Source: Acidobacteriaceae bacterium
GTDB taxonomy: Bacteria; Acidobacteriota; Terriglobia; Terriglobales; Acidobacteriaceae
DNA: 7,206 bases
NCBI GenBank assembly: GCA_030044455.1
Contig: JASHVU010000685.1
Location: 1 to 7,206 of the forward strand
Direction of reading: 5' to 3'
A program made the position numbers and the translations under genes. The notes below the pieces were generated by a model. It saw nothing but the letters and a program-made list of their open reading frames with translations, was not told the DNA's origin and searched no databases. Below are positions 1 through 6,316 of the stretch, piece by piece (the first letter of the stretch is position 1; each line of letters opens with the position of its first letter).

Positions 1-720
1 GCCATCGTGGGCGACGTGGACGCAAAGACCGCCATGCCCATGCTCGAAAAATACTTTGGGCGCGTGCCTGCGGGGCCCAAACCCGAAGATCTCACCACCG
101 TCGAGCCCACCCAGACCGCCGAAAAATCCATCGTCGTCCACGAGCAGACGCAGCCATTCTATGTGGAGGGCTACCATCGGCCCAGCTATCGCGATCCTGA
201 CGACGCCGTTTACGACGCCATCAGCGACATCATGTCGAACGGCCGCGTTTCGCGCCTCTATCGCAGCATGGTTGAAAAGCAGCAGATCGCGGCCGTGGCC
301 GAGGGCTTCTCGGGATATCCCGGCGAAAAATATCCCAGCCTGTATGCCTTCTACGCCATTCCGGTTCCCGGGCACACCCCTGCCGAGATGCGCGATGCCA
401 TCCATAAAGAGATTGAAAAACTCAAAACCACCGACGTCTCCGACGCCGAACTCGAGATGTATAAGACGCGTACTCGAGCCGATCTTCTGCGCGGCCTGGC
501 AGACAACCAGGGATTGGCCAACTCACTCGCCGAGTACCAGACTCGCTATGGCGATTGGCGCGAGCTCTTCCTCCAGCTCAAGCAAGTGGATGCGGTGACC
601 AAGGCAGACATCCGGCGCGTGGCCAACAAGGTCTTTGTCGCCTCCAACCGCACCACCGCCGAAATCGACACCGACGCGGCGCCGGCTGAAGCTCCGCAGG
701 TGAGCGGAGGTGCGCAATGA
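1..720 (+). CDS. M16 family (insulinase-like) metallopeptidase, C-terminal part only
   Basis: The 3' end of a gene that starts left of the window; the frame is open from base 1 and ends in TGA at 718-720. About 239 residues are visible, corresponding to the end of one M16 domain and the following M16_C-type domain. Recognition rests on the opening segment (AIVGDVD), the segment SNGRVSRLYRSMVEKQQIA, which matches the GGGfsSRLf...R...LaY region of the family, and the GxxLANSLAEYQ-like C-terminal helices. At the two places where the family carries the Arg/Tyr pair (R-x6-Y), this protein has Val (codon 271-273) and Ala (codon 292-294). The zinc motif HxxEH would lie upstream, outside the window. 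Such proteins are normally exported to the periplasm and degrade or trim peptides. Its stop overlaps a start codon (ATGA), and the next real domain is another M16 protein, so the two are probably one transcription unit and possibly a heterodimer. Family call secure; substrate unknown. Confidence 0.9.
   Translation, partial: AIVGDVDAKTAMPMLEKYFGRVPAGPKPEDLTTVEPTQTAEKSIVVHEQTQPFYVEGYHRPSYRDPDDAVYDAISDIMSNGRVSRLYRSMVEKQQIAAVAEGFSGYPGEKYPSLYAFYAIPVPGHTPAEMRDAIHKEIEKLKTTDVSDAELEMYKTRTRADLLRGLADNQGLANSLAEYQTRYGDWRELFLQLKQVDAVTKADIRRVANKVFVASNRTTAEIDTDAAPAEAPQVSGGAQ
706..720 (+). promoter_or_regulatory. Shine-Dalgarno plus overlapping ATGA stop/start
   Basis: GGAGG at 706-710 is followed six bases later by ATG at 717-719, which overlaps the TGA stop (718-720) of the upstream M16 gene. 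This is a textbook translational-coupling arrangement and looks like the original start of the second M16 gene. However, the codons that follow (to about 1125) are repeat sequence and do not resemble a protein, and the signal peptide of the second M16 protein begins only near 1128. Either the site now starts a protein with a ~137-residue junk extension, or it is a relic separated from its gene by inserted repeats. Confidence 0.6.
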
Positions 721-727
721 AGCAAAA

Positions 728-754
728 CAGTGGTCAGTGGTCAGTGGTCAGTGG
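728..754 (+). repeat. 7-bp tandem repeat, unit CAGTGGT, almost 4 copies
   Basis: Units start at 728, 735, 742 and 749; the first three are perfect and the fourth ends in C instead of T. The 7-bp period is not a multiple of three, so each copy reads in a different frame, which argues against a selected peptide repeat. It begins only nine bases after the ATG at 717. Confidence 0.9.
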
Positions 755-770
755 CCTGAGAAGAGAGAAT

Positions 771-798
771 AGAGATCAGAGACCAGAGATCAGAGATT
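771..798 (+). repeat. 7-bp tandem repeat, unit AGAGATC, 4 copies
   Basis: Units at 771-777, 778-784, 785-791 and 792-798 read AGAGATC, AGAGACC, AGAGATC, AGAGATT. It has the same 7-bp period as the block at 728-754 but a different unit, separated by only 16 bases. Two different heptamer arrays side by side suggest a composite intergenic repeat or a replication-slippage hotspot. Confidence 0.88.
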
Positions 799-822
799 CA
801 TACGACTGTCATCCTGAGCAGA

Positions 823-847
823 GCGATACGCACTTCGTGGGTATCGC
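823..847. repeat. Long hairpin in a probable dispersed intergenic repeat
   Basis: GCGATAC (823-829) pairs perfectly with GTATCGC (841-847); after a G/G mismatch, CAC (831-833) pairs with GTG (837-839) around a TTC loop. That is 10 base pairs in 25 bases. The surrounding segment, starting TCATCCTGAGC at about 810, resembles a dispersed 'TCATCCTGAGC...' repeat I associate with Terriglobia intergenic regions (recalled, not searched). No T-run follows, so it is not an intrinsic terminator; a REP-like palindrome is the best description. Confidence 0.6.
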
Positions 848-1013
848 AAGGTCAACGGAGCTGCATCACTCCTTTGGCCGTCAGTTTGCAGTTTATTTCC
901 CGCTCTCTGTCACCATAAATAAGGTGAAAAACCAGTCCATCCCGCTGCGTCCCATCCTTGCGCCCCACCCCCCCCTCCCTCACAGGGCACCATCTCCAGG
1001 GCTTGAACATGAC

Positions 1014-1040
1014 GTAAGCTACTCTACAGTAAAGGCTTAC
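1014..1040. repeat. Bulged inverted repeat with TACT-CTAC-AGTA core
   Basis: GTAAGC (1014-1019) pairs with GCTTAC (1035-1040). Inside it, TACT (1020-1023) pairs with AGTA (1028-1031) around CTAC, with a three-base bulge AAG at 1032-1034. It lies about 90 bases upstream of the proposed TTG start of the second M16 gene, so it could be an operator, an RNA hairpin in the leader or part of the repeat element. No T-run follows. The TACT...AGTA dyad loosely recalls BlaI/CopY-type operators, but the match is too short to name a regulator. Confidence 0.45.
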
Positions 1041-1127
1041 CAAAATGACATCCTTAACCAATCAGTAAACAAAACTCCTCAAAAATCGCGAATTTTAGCC
1101 CATTTTCAGTCACTTTTCGCACCTGCG

Positions 1128-2615
1128 TTGCCCTTCAAACGCATCCTTCAGCCTGGTTTGCTCGCTCTCCTCGCCGGCATTACCATCGCTCTGGCCGCTC
1201 CGCTCAACGCCCAGCAGTCAAAGCCGTGGGAGAAGATTCCAATTCCGCCGCTCCACGAATTCCATCCCCAGCAGCCCAAACGCATCGAGCTCAGGAACGG
1301 AATTGTCGTGTTCCTGCAGGAAGACCACGAGCTGCCCTTTGTCTCCGGCTCCGTGCTCATTCCCGGCGGCTCGCGCGATGTTGGCCAGCAGAAAGCCGGC
1401 CTGATCGATCTTTACCAGGAAGCGTGGCGCACCAGCGGCTCAGAGAAGATGAGCGGCGATGCGATGGACGATTTTCTTGAGGCGCGCGCGGCGCACATTG
1501 AGACTGCCGGCGATGACGATTCGACTGCGGTCGAATGGGACTCGCTGAAAGGCGACGCTGACCGGGTCTTCGATCTGGCCATGGATCTGCTCTTTCACCC
1601 CAAATTCAGCGATGAAAAGCTGGCTCTCGCCAAGCAGCAGGAATCGACCGTGATCATTCGCCGCAACGACGACGAGGGCGGCATTGCCGAGCGAGAAGGG
1701 GCCAAGCTGATCTATGGAGCCGACAGTCCCTACACGCGGCAGCCCGAGTTCGCCACCATGGGTTCGGTGACCGTCGCCGATCTTCAGGCCTGGCACGATC
1801 AGTCGCTTAAGGGCAAGCTCATCGTCGGCATCAGCGGAGACTTTGATGCCGCCGCGATGGAGGCGAAGGTGCGCGCTGCCTTCGAGTCGCTGCCTCCCGT
1901 AACCCCCGCGCCGCCGCGCCACGATGTCACACCCGGCCCCACCCCGGGCGTGTACTTCATCAACAAGCCCGACGTCGACCAATCGAATGTCGAAATTGTG
2001 GGAGTTGGAACCGACCGTCACAATCCTGACGCTGCCACCATCACTGTGCTCGACGAGATTCTCGGTGGAGGATTCGGAAGCCGGCTCTTCCAGACCGTCC
2101 GCACCAAGCTGGGGCTCGCCTATGCCGTTGGTGGTGGAGTCTCAATGCCCTACGACCATGTAGGCGGCTTCACAGCCGAAGTGCTTACCAAGAGCGTTTC
2201 CACGGTTGATGCCACAAAGGCGGCAATGCAGGTGATTGCAGGCCTCAATACCACCCCCTTCACCGAAGAGGAGTTGCAGCGCGCCAAGGATGGCATTCTG
2301 AACTCGTTCCTCTTCCAGTACGACACCAAAGACAAGGTGCTTGAGGAGCGCGAGAAGCTCGAGTTCTACGCGTATCCCGCCGATTATCTTGAGACCTACA
2401 AGGCGGCCATCGAAAAGGTGACCATCGCCGATGTGACGGCGGCCGCAAAGCGCTATATTCATCCCGAGAAACTGGCGGTGCTGGTAGTGGGCAACCAGTC
2501 TGAGATTAAACCAGGGCTTGATGCGTTGAACCTGGGCGCAGTAAAGTCCATCGACATCGCCATCCCGAAGCCGCCAATGCCGCCGGGCGCAGCCGGCCAG
2601 GGAAAGCAAGAGTGA
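1128..2615 (+). CDS. M16 family peptidase, catalytically degenerate partner subunit (secreted)
   Basis: With the TTG start at 1128 the product is 495 residues, usual for M16B proteins. It opens with a clean Sec signal peptide: basic FKR, hydrophobic core around residues 10-24, cleavage likely after LNA (residue 28). An N-terminal M16 domain (about 50-200) and an M16_C domain (about 205-420) follow. Where active enzymes have HxxEH after a Gly-Leu, this protein has G91-L-I-D-L-Y-Q-E, so the zinc ligands and general base are missing. It keeps the Arg/Tyr pair in GSRLFQTVRTKLGLAY (R325, Y332), matching the RTKxxLGY motif of insulinases. Known M16B pairs divide zinc site and R/Y pair between two subunits, which fits the preceding gene. 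The frame is open back to ATG 717, which has the better ribosome site, but that start would bury the signal peptide about 140 residues in. The start is therefore uncertain; the family is secure. It ends seven bases before glmU. Confidence 0.88.
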   Translation: MPFKRILQPGLLALLAGITIALAAPLNAQQSKPWEKIPIPPLHEFHPQQPKRIELRNGIVVFLQEDHELPFVSGSVLIPGGSRDVGQQKAGLIDLYQEAWRTSGSEKMSGDAMDDFLEARAAHIETAGDDDSTAVEWDSLKGDADRVFDLAMDLLFHPKFSDEKLALAKQQESTVIIRRNDDEGGIAEREGAKLIYGADSPYTRQPEFATMGSVTVADLQAWHDQSLKGKLIVGISGDFDAAAMEAKVRAAFESLPPVTPAPPRHDVTPGPTPGVYFINKPDVDQSNVEIVGVGTDRHNPDAATITVLDEILGGGFGSRLFQTVRTKLGLAYAVGGGVSMPYDHVGGFTAEVLTKSVSTVDATKAAMQVIAGLNTTPFTEEELQRAKDGILNSFLFQYDTKDKVLEEREKLEFYAYPADYLETYKAAIEKVTIADVTAAAKRYIHPEKLAVLVVGNQSEIKPGLDALNLGAVKSIDIAIPKPPMPPGAAGQGKQE

Positions 2616-2622
2616 GCCAACA

Positions 2623-4065
2623 GTGACCACGGATATGGAAAGCAGGCAGGAGAAAACCGAGTCCACCCCGGCCATCGTAATCATGGCCGCAGGCAAAGGC
2701 ACGCGCCTCAAATCGAAACGGCCCAAGGTTCTGCATGAGATCGGGGGTAAACCGCTCTTGCGCTACGTAATCGAAGCGGCCTGCGAAGTGGTTGCGGCCC
2801 ACGACATCGTGGTTGTAATCGGCCACCAGGCTGACCGGGTTCGCGCCGCGGTTGAACAGACCGGCGTTCGCTTTCAAGAGCAGACCGAGCAGCGCGGGAC
2901 GGGTCACGCGATTCAGTGCGCAGTCGAATCGATCGCCGGGTACGAGAACTTTCTTGTACTTTCCGGTGACGTGCCATTGATCAGGCCCCGGACCATTGAG
3001 GCAGTGTGGAGATTTCACCAACAGGAACGTGCGGCCATGACGCTGCTCTCCGCCGACTTGCCCGACCCCATGAATTACGGCCGCGTGATTCGCAAATCCC
3101 CCGGCTCAGCTCAAGTTGCGGCGATCGTGGAGCAGAAGTGCCTGAAGCCCGAGCAGCTTGGCTTGCGCGAGATCAATATGGGTATGTACGCGTTCAAAAC
3201 GGCGCCTCTGCTCGCAAATCTCGGCCAGCTCACAACCGAAAATCCGCATGGTGAGTTCTATCTGACCGATATGGCGCAGCTGCTTGAGGCCGCAGGCGAA
3301 CGGGTGGTCGCATTTAAGAGCAGCGAATTTGAGGAACTGCTGGGAGTAAACACAATTGCGGAGCTGGCCTCGCTGGACACGGCACTGCGGGCTCGAACCG
3401 CACGCCGACTAATGGACTCCGGAGTGACCATCTTCAAGCCCGAGACGTGCATGATCGATGCGGATGTTGAGGTTGCTGCAGACACGGTGATTGAGCCGTT
3501 TGTGCAGTTACTGGGCAAAACGCGAATTGGCGCTGACTCTCGAATCAGGTCGTACACCGTGATTGAGAACTGCAGCCTAGGCGACGACGTGCTGGTAAGG
3601 CAGGGTTGCGTGCTGAGCGAAAGCACGGTTGAGAGTGGCGCGCGCATCGGACCATTTGCTCATCTGCGCCCCGGAAGCGAGATAGGCCAGGGAGCGCATG
3701 TGGGCAACTTTGTTGAAACCAAAAAGGCGCGGCTGGGCAAGGGTGCCAAGGCCAGTCATCTTACTTATCTTGGCGATGCCGAGATCGGCGAAGGAACAAA
3801 TATCGGAGCGGGTACCATTACCTGCAACTACGACGGCGTAAACAAGCACACTACCCGCATCGGCAGGAACGCATTTGTCGGCAGCGATTCAACACTGGTG
3901 GCGCCGATAAGCGTGGGAGATGGCGCATATATTGGCGCAGGGTCCTGCATCACGAAAGATGTTCCTGCCGACGCGCTGGCAGTTGGTCGTGGCCGGCAAA
4001 TGAACAAGGAAGGCTGGGCCGCGGCGCGACGCGCCCCGCGAGTAACCAAGGACGTACACAGTTAG
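2623..4065 (+). CDS. glmU: Bifunctional UDP-N-acetylglucosamine pyrophosphorylase / glucosamine-1-phosphate N-acetyltransferase
   Basis: GlmU acetylates glucosamine-1-phosphate with acetyl-CoA and then couples it to UTP, giving cytoplasmic UDP-GlcNAc for peptidoglycan and lipid A. The 480-residue length is usual. N-terminal nucleotidyltransferase: the signature IMAAGKGTRLKSKRPKVLH (20-38), QRGTGHA (90-96), the Mg-binding Asp in SGDVPL (D116), EINMGMYAF (183-191) and NPHGEFYLTD (207-216). C-terminal left-handed beta-helix of hexapeptide repeats from about 275: GNFVETKKA (361-369), HLTYLGDAEIG with the catalytic His (H379), NIGAGTITCNYDG (393-405) and GAGSCITKDVP (438-448). All expected motifs are intact. 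The GTG start at 2623 has a weak GAG-type site seven bases before it; ATG 2635 in the same frame would shorten it by four residues. Its position behind the M16 genes suggests co-transcription, with no obvious functional link. It ends in tandem stops (TAG TAA, 4063-4068). Confidence 0.97.
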   Translation: MTTDMESRQEKTESTPAIVIMAAGKGTRLKSKRPKVLHEIGGKPLLRYVIEAACEVVAAHDIVVVIGHQADRVRAAVEQTGVRFQEQTEQRGTGHAIQCAVESIAGYENFLVLSGDVPLIRPRTIEAVWRFHQQERAAMTLLSADLPDPMNYGRVIRKSPGSAQVAAIVEQKCLKPEQLGLREINMGMYAFKTAPLLANLGQLTTENPHGEFYLTDMAQLLEAAGERVVAFKSSEFEELLGVNTIAELASLDTALRARTARRLMDSGVTIFKPETCMIDADVEVAADTVIEPFVQLLGKTRIGADSRIRSYTVIENCSLGDDVLVRQGCVLSESTVESGARIGPFAHLRPGSEIGQGAHVGNFVETKKARLGKGAKASHLTYLGDAEIGEGTNIGAGTITCNYDGVNKHTTRIGRNAFVGSDSTLVAPISVGDGAYIGAGSCITKDVPADALAVGRGRQMNKEGWAAARRAPRVTKDVHS

Positions 4066-4279
4066 TAAGGAGGCAGGGTATCCGTATTGAGCAGCTTAGA
4101 CACTGTTTTTTAAACAACTTGCATGAATACGTGGTTCATCCCCCCAATGCGGCAAATGGCTTTATTCGAGAGAAAGCGGAGCTCGAGAAATTTTCGGAGA
4201 AGTGAATTGGGCTGAGAATCAATCCAAGCAGGCGCATCGTTTGTCTTGCAACTCTCGAACTCTAATCCCTTTCAATTAA

Positions 4280-4311
4280 GCGCTTCTAACACCAAAGTTG
4301 GCGCTTCTAAC
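4280..4311. repeat. 11-bp direct repeat GCGCTTCTAAC, 21-bp period
   Basis: Perfect copies at 4280-4290 and 4301-4311, spaced by ten bases, so corresponding bases lie 21 bp (two helical turns) apart on the same face of the DNA. This is the geometry of a tandem site for a dimeric activator or repressor. It lies about 330 bases upstream of the regulator gene, rather far for a proximal site unless the promoter is also well upstream. Confidence 0.5.
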
Positions 4312-4433
4312 GCTTGCGGATCAGTGATAGCTGTTGCCCCGGCGCGGGAGTACGGTGTAGGGTTTCCTTACGATCTCAATTCCTCACTTTCGTGAGTCGA
4401 ATGGTGGTTCGCGATTTTTCGTCAAACTGAAGA

Positions 4434-4460
4434 GACGAGTACTGCTTCGATTTACTCGTC
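4434..4460. repeat. 8-bp perfect inverted repeat GACGAGTA/TACTCGTC
   Basis: GACGAGTA (4434-4441) and TACTCGTC (4453-4460) are exact reverse complements around an 11-base loop. No T-run follows on either strand, so an intrinsic terminator is unlikely. It is either a leader-RNA hairpin of the downstream regulator mRNA or an operator; nothing in the sequence decides. Confidence 0.5.
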
Positions 4461-4627
4461 GGCGATTCTGGGTCAGAAGGCCGGCTGGAATCTGGGCTGT
4501 GTATCATCCGGCGAAGCTAAAGTTGTGCGGCGCCGCAATTCTCAGCAACGGGCTTGTTTCACTGGAGTATCTTGAAGAACTGCCGAAGTTGAAGTTTACG
4601 CTTTCAAGCTAGAGCCGGATTGAAGTT

Positions 4628-4642
4628 GGAGGAGACTGCTTG
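4628..4642 (+). promoter_or_regulatory. Strong Shine-Dalgarno fixing a TTG start
   Basis: GGAGGAG at 4628-4634 is followed by five bases and TTG at 4640-4642. The next in-frame ATG lies inside the receiver domain (residue 47), so this TTG is the start supported by ribosome-site spacing. Confidence 0.75.
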
Positions 4643-5830
4643 GCATTGGACCTGGCAGGACCGGGATCACCAAGTCGCGCCGGAGAATCGGGCGCCGAAG
4701 GAGCGTTGCGCGCGAATGGGAGCTCGCGCAAGATTGGGCGCATTCTGGTAGTCGACGACGAGAACCAGGTGAGAGCAATGATTGGCTCGACTCTCGAGCG
4801 TCACGGCTACGAAGTGCACCTGGCCTCGAACGGCCGCGAAGCGCTTGACTTTATTTCTCTGAATAACTTCGACCTCGTACTGACTGACATCGTGATGCAG
4901 GATGTGAACGGGATCGCACTTCTCGAACGCATTCATTCGCAATTCCCAAATCTCCCTGTGGTGATGGTGACCGCAATCCACGACATCAGCGTGGCCATCG
5001 ACTCCATGCGGCGCGGAGCCTACGACTATCTGCTGAAGCCGTTTGAGCGCGAGCACCTGATGAGCACAGTGAATCGCGCGCTCGACCACAAGCAGATTCT
5101 TGACGAGAGCCACAACTACCAGCAGAGCCTGGAGCAAATGGTGCGGGCCCGCACCGAGATGCTGCGTCATGCAATGGAAGATCTTGAGCACTCCTACGAC
5201 GTGACGCTTGAAGCCCTGGGAGACGCGTTGGATTTGAAAGATTCAGAGACAGAAGGCCACTCCAAGCGGGTGACCGCTTACACGATTGCACTGGCGCGAG
5301 CCATAGGAATACCACCGGGCGACATCAAAGTGATTGCGCGCGGGGCTTTTCTGCACGACGTGGGCAAGATGGCGATTCCCGATGAGATTCTGCGCAAGCC
5401 CGGGACTCTGACCATGGATGAACAATCAGTCATGCGCGAGCACTGTACCCGGGGTTATCACATGCTGCGCAAAATTCCGTTTCTGGCCGGCGCCGCCGAA
5501 ATTGTCTTTTGCCACCAGGAGCATTTTGACGGAAGCGGCTACCCAAGCGGCATCCGCGGCCACGAGATTCCAATCGGGGCGCGAGTTTTTGCTGTAGCTG
5601 ACACACTTGATGCCATCACCAGCGATCGCCCCTATCGCAAGGCCCGCAGCTTTGACGCCGCGCGCGAAGAGATCCTGCGCTGTTCCGGGACCCAGTTCGA
5701 TCCTTCGGTGGTTGAGGTGTTCCTCAAGATTCCCAACGAGCTGTGGCAGGAGTTGCGTTCCGAGATCAGCGGGCAAAATAAGCGGTTCTCGACCTTCCAG
5801 ATGACCCAGTCGCCGGCCTCAGAACTTTGA
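4640..5830 (+). CDS. Two-component response regulator with HD-GYP c-di-GMP phosphodiesterase domain (RpfG type)
   Basis: A 396-residue cytoplasmic protein. After ~30 unstructured residues comes a receiver domain (about 33-150) with acidic pocket D39/D40, phospho-acceptor D83 in LTDIVM, T111 and K133 in LLKPF. A helical, coiled-coil-like linker (about 150-190) leads to the HD-GYP domain (about 190-365), which hydrolyses cyclic di-GMP in this family. Visible motifs: E203-x3-H207 (ETEGH), H239-D240-x2-K243 (LHDVGK), H268 (MREH), H292-Q-E-H-F-D297-G-S-G300-Y301-P302, D321 in VADTLD and R330-P-Y. The GYP triad and most metal ligands are intact; the second His of the usual HHE is Gln293. Phosphorylation by an unlinked histidine kinase presumably controls activity, since no kinase gene is adjacent. 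The pterin dehydratase gene follows 56 bases later and may share the transcript. The TTG start is set by a strong ribosome site. Domain calls secure; output pathway unknown. Confidence 0.95.
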   Translation: MALDLAGPGSPSRAGESGAEGALRANGSSRKIGRILVVDDENQVRAMIGSTLERHGYEVHLASNGREALDFISLNNFDLVLTDIVMQDVNGIALLERIHSQFPNLPVVMVTAIHDISVAIDSMRRGAYDYLLKPFEREHLMSTVNRALDHKQILDESHNYQQSLEQMVRARTEMLRHAMEDLEHSYDVTLEALGDALDLKDSETEGHSKRVTAYTIALARAIGIPPGDIKVIARGAFLHDVGKMAIPDEILRKPGTLTMDEQSVMREHCTRGYHMLRKIPFLAGAAEIVFCHQEHFDGSGYPSGIRGHEIPIGARVFAVADTLDAITSDRPYRKARSFDAAREEILRCSGTQFDPSVVEVFLKIPNELWQELRSEISGQNKRFSTFQMTQSPASEL

Positions 5831-5886
5831 TCGCTTCATTCCGCACTGTATCCAATCGAACGGAAACTGTTTGAGGAGACGACAAG

Positions 5887-6165
5887 ATGACGGTGATTTC
5901 AGCCCACGATGCGGAGCAGCGTCTAACCAGCCTGTCGGGATGGAGAATTGACGCCGGCGAGTTGGTGAAAACCTTCAACTTCAAGGATTTTCGCGAAGCT
6001 CTCGCGTTCGTGAACCGCGTGGGTGAGGGAGCGGAATCGGCCGGCCATCATCCGGACATCGATATTCGATATAACCGGGTACGGCTGTCGCTGATTACAC
6101 ACGATGCCGGCGGATTGACCCAGAAGGACTTCGATATGGCTTCCTACGCAAACACCGCGGCATGA
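5887..6165 (+). CDS. Pterin-4a-carbinolamine dehydratase (4a-hydroxytetrahydrobiopterin dehydratase)
   Basis: A 92-residue protein, close to the usual length for this family (about 95-105). It dehydrates 4a-hydroxytetrahydropterin, recycling the pterin cofactor after aromatic amino-acid hydroxylation; in bacteria without such a hydroxylase the role is less clear. The signature is present: W19, F30-F32 region, AGHHP (H54, H55, P56) and the THDAGGLTQKDFDMA block with H72, matching the family's three active-site histidines. The ATG start has GAGGAG (5873-5878) eight bases upstream. It sits 56 bases behind the HD-GYP regulator on the same strand, and I see no terminator between them, so co-transcription is likely. 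No phenylalanine hydroxylase gene is in view. Often called phhB or PCD; I leave the symbol empty because the partner gene is not visible. Confidence 0.93.
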   Translation: MTVISAHDAEQRLTSLSGWRIDAGELVKTFNFKDFREALAFVNRVGEGAESAGHHPDIDIRYNRVRLSLITHDAGGLTQKDFDMASYANTAA

Positions 6166-6316
6166 CGAGCTCAGACCTGGCTACGGCATTTTCCGAGTTA
6201 CTGTGTCCATTCCAGTTCTTCCCTGGGTCGTTGCTGCTTGTTGTCGCGTTGACTCGGGTGCCCGGCTCCAGGATGTAGCTACTCAGAAATATGCGTTAGA
6301 AGCCCACGCATCCAGG
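6166..6316. other. Convergent intergenic gap
   Basis: About 150 bases between the dehydratase and the oppositely oriented PCYCGC gene. The only structure seen is the short hairpin at 6291-6311. No strong terminator for the plus-strand genes was found. Confidence 0.5.
6291..6311 (-). terminator. Weak hairpin just after the PCYCGC gene
   Basis: ATGCGT (6291-6296) and ACGCAT (6306-6311) are exact reverse complements around a nine-base loop. On the minus strand the hairpin starts six bases after the TAA (6317-6319) and is followed by a short ATTTCT rather than a true U-run. The position suits a terminator but the stem is short and the tail poor. Confidence 0.35.

Larger units (their letters stand above)
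717..1127 (+). other. Repeat-rich spacer between the two M16 genes, open in frame
   Basis: About 410 bases with no stop codon in the frame of the second M16 gene, but with composition and codon use unlike either neighbour: two blocks of 7-bp tandem repeats, a hairpin-bearing segment (823-847), a C-run (around 962-980) and an AT-rich tail with another hairpin (1014-1040). Translated, it gives low-complexity residues (GQWSVVSG, ENRDQRPEIRD, CHPEQSDT) typical of over-called acidobacterial ORFs that run through intergenic repeats; that recognition is from memory, not a search. In-frame alternative starts inside it are GTG 924 and TTG 1128; neither has a strong Shine-Dalgarno. I treat it as noncoding or as a recently acquired N-terminal extension, not as a conserved domain. 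Confidence 0.65.
4066..4639. other. 574-bp intergenic region, no convincing gene
   Basis: Nothing on either strand here looks like a conserved protein or a tRNA. It should contain the glmU 3' end and the promoter of the HD-GYP regulator, but I could not pick a convincing -35/-10 pair. No strong intrinsic terminator follows glmU: the T-run at 4105-4111 has no good stem before it. Visible structure: an AAGGAGG with no useful start codon (4067-4073), an 11-bp direct repeat (4280-4311), a small CTCAC/GTGAG hairpin (4383-4396), an 8-bp perfect hairpin (4434-4460) and a TTGAAGTT repeat near 4585-4630. A frame open from 4361 to the TAG at 4610-4612 is described under rejected items. Confidence 0.6.

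Noticed and set aside
717..1127. A conserved ~137-residue N-terminal domain of the second M16 protein
   Set aside because: The frame is open and has a good ribosome site, but the sequence consists of out-of-phase heptamer repeats, palindromes and homopolymer runs, and a normal signal peptide begins only at about residue 138 of that reading.
1440..2021. Long minus-strand frame inside the second M16 gene
   Set aside because: It is a by-product of strong codon bias in the M16 gene; no family features or ribosome site.
4067..4089. AAGGAGG right after glmU as the ribosome site of a small gene
   Set aside because: The nearest start-like codon (TTG 4087) is 13 bases away and leads to only eight codons before a stop.
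4097..4111. Intrinsic terminator of glmU
   Set aside because: There is a T-run but only a three-base stem before it.
4320..4460. c-di-GMP riboswitch controlling the HD-GYP gene
   Set aside because: I looked for the conserved GEMM-type core and did not find it; the hairpins here do not match its layout.
4361..4612. An 83-codon open frame, ending TAG at 4610-4612, in the region before the HD-GYP gene
   Set aside because: There is no ATG; the only in-frame GTG (4499) has no ribosome site and gives 37 residues. The translation is unusually rich in Arg and Phe and resembles no family I know.
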